Position numbers and translations under genes: made by a program | Notes under the pieces: generated by a model | The model's database searches: none | Told to the model about the DNA's origin: nothing | The model's input: only the letters and a program-made list of their open reading frames with translations | Shown here: piece after piece, positions 41,468-42,281 of the stretch | Numbering within the stretch: the first letter of the stretch is position 1 | Layout: each line of letters starts with the position of its first letter | Virus record (IMG/VR): IMGVR_UViG_3300038701_001252 | Location: 1-42,281 of that record | Source: a virus | Strand: one strand, 5' to 3' | DNA length: 42,281 nt

Positions 41468-42281
41468 ATGGGATTAGATTCTACCACAAATAGAAATGAC
41501 TATACTGGCAACGGTGCTGTTTCAGTTTACGCATACGGTTTTAAAATACTTAACCAGTCGCACCTGTTAGTTACTGTTAAGGATACTGACGATGTAGAAA
41601 CTCAGTTAACGATAACCACAGATTACACTGTTGATGGTGTTGGATCTAGTAGCGGAGGTAACGTTACCTTAGTTGATTCAAGTCAAGATTGGCTAGATGC
41701 TGAGGGAGATTTGAAGACTGGATATTCTCTTAGTATTAGAAGGGTAGTCCCATTAACTCAAGACACAGATATAAGAAACCAATCTAGTTATTATTCTGAA
41801 ACTCACGAGGATGCTTTTGATTATTCTATGATGGCTGACCAGCAGCAGCAGGATGAGATTGATAGGTCGGTGAAGTCTCCAGAGACCTTGCCAGCAAGTG
41901 CGTTTGATCCATCTCTTCCTAGCGGAATAGACACTGCAAATGTTTCATTAATCGTAAATCCAACTGGTGACGCGTTTATTGTTGGGCCTACTGCAGATGA
42001 AATATCTGGGGCCAATGCCTCTGCTATAGCTGCTGATGCCAGTGCTACACTATCAGAGCAGTGGGCTACAAAAGATGATGGCATTGTGGATACCACTGAC
42101 TATTCTTCTAAGGCCTGGGCTGTGGGTGGAACAGATGTCACCGATACAGCATCTAGAGGAGCCGCAAAAGAATGGGCTACAAAGACATCTGGGACTGTAG
42201 ACACTACTGAATATTCAGCAAAGCATTACGCTAATGCTGCTGCAGCAAGTGCTAGTGATGCCGCCGCCGCAGCAGCTGCTC
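41468..42281 (+). CDS. Tail fibre protein, N-terminal part (continues at base 1)
   Basis: Starts at ATG 41468 and stays open to the window end. Residues 1-140 are the T7 gp17-like N-terminal domain (NDYTGNGAVSVYAYGFKILN, TDYTVDGVG, RRVVPLTQDTDIRNQSSYY, EDAFDYSMM), which clips fibre trimers to the tail. Then come repeats with (Q/E)WATK-x-x-G-x-VDTT-(D/E)-YS-(A/S)-K and Ala-rich shaft segments. Base 42154 equals base 1, where the rest of the gene is found; joined length is 686 plus 2476 nt, 1053 codons and a stop. The last two bases deviate from the left copy. Confidence 0.9.
   Translation, partial: MGLDSTTNRNDYTGNGAVSVYAYGFKILNQSHLLVTVKDTDDVETQLTITTDYTVDGVGSSSGGNVTLVDSSQDWLDAEGDLKTGYSLSIRRVVPLTQDTDIRNQSSYYSETHEDAFDYSMMADQQQQDEIDRSVKSPETLPASAFDPSLPSGIDTANVSLIVNPTGDAFIVGPTADEISGANASAIAADASATLSEQWATKDDGIVDTTDYSSKAWAVGGTDVTDTASRGAAKEWATKTSGTVDTTEYSAKHYANAAAASASDAAAAAAA
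42154..42279. repeat. Terminal direct overlap, right copy
   Basis: Exact copy of bases 1-126. See the left-copy entry; the overlap lies in the Ala-rich shaft of the fibre gene. Confidence 0.9.

Overview
The window is a complete, or almost complete, genome of a tailed double-stranded DNA phage with a short tail (podovirus). Three things support this: a full set of head, portal, terminase, T7-like tail and ejection-core genes; no host-like genes; and the first 126 bases recurring exactly at 42154-42279, in frame inside one tail-fibre gene, so the molecule closes into a circle of about 42,153 bp. The capsid genes resemble the epsilon15/BPP-1 group (gp7/Bbp17-type coat, Bbp16-type cement protein, Bbp19-like protein), while tail and ejection genes follow the T7 plan (tubular proteins A and B, gp14- and gp15-like core proteins, one giant protein). 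DNA is moderately AT-rich. Lipoproteins, spanin-like pairs and an M15 peptidase suggest a Gram-negative host, which I cannot name. I see no integrase, CI-type repressor, phage RNA polymerase, tRNA, CRISPR array, IS or reverse transcriptase.

Layout. (1) 41468-42153 plus 1-2476: main tail fibre with a T7 gp17-like N-terminus. (2) 2500-3973, rightward: lysis cassette of small coiled-coil and membrane proteins, two lipoproteins and a peptidoglycan peptidase. (3) 9155-3974, leftward: compact early operon with 4- to 8-nt overlaps, starting with an exported Cys-rich protein, then YqaJ exonuclease and RecT annealase, an excisionase-like HTH, a zinc ribbon, many tiny unknown proteins and a terminal lipoprotein. 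Several of these genes are below 60 codons. (4) 9095-9500: control region with a leftward sigma70-like promoter, a rightward promoter facing it, and a dyad over the RBS of an HTH gene. (5) 9507-14958, rightward: HTH regulator, SF2 helicase, VRR-NUC nuclease and a Toprim/VapE primase-helicase, followed by a terminator and an iteron-rich AT-rich gap that is the best replication-origin candidate.

(6) 15092-21807: packaging genes, with the small and large terminase subunits separated by a 4.5-kb adhesin block (15629-20102) of visibly different codon use, including a 1143-aa fibre-like protein and a tandemly duplicated 246-aa protein. (7) 21808-41421: morphogenesis operon behind a strong-looking promoter: GNAT protein, small virion protein, portal, scaffold, coat, cement, terminator, tail adaptor, staple-like protein, nozzle, two ejection-core proteins and a 2640-aa polyvalent protein with an HExxH zincin motif and a glycine-zipper segment.

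Points most worth a second look: the C-ending codon islands that coincide with the conserved blocks of the polyvalent protein; iteron-like repeats next to the primase; the duplicated adhesin; fibre repeats that keep their residues but use different codons; repeated linkers at gene junctions of the leftward operon; and an unusual TCGGGGG leader exactly 6 nt before three start codons, two of them TTG.
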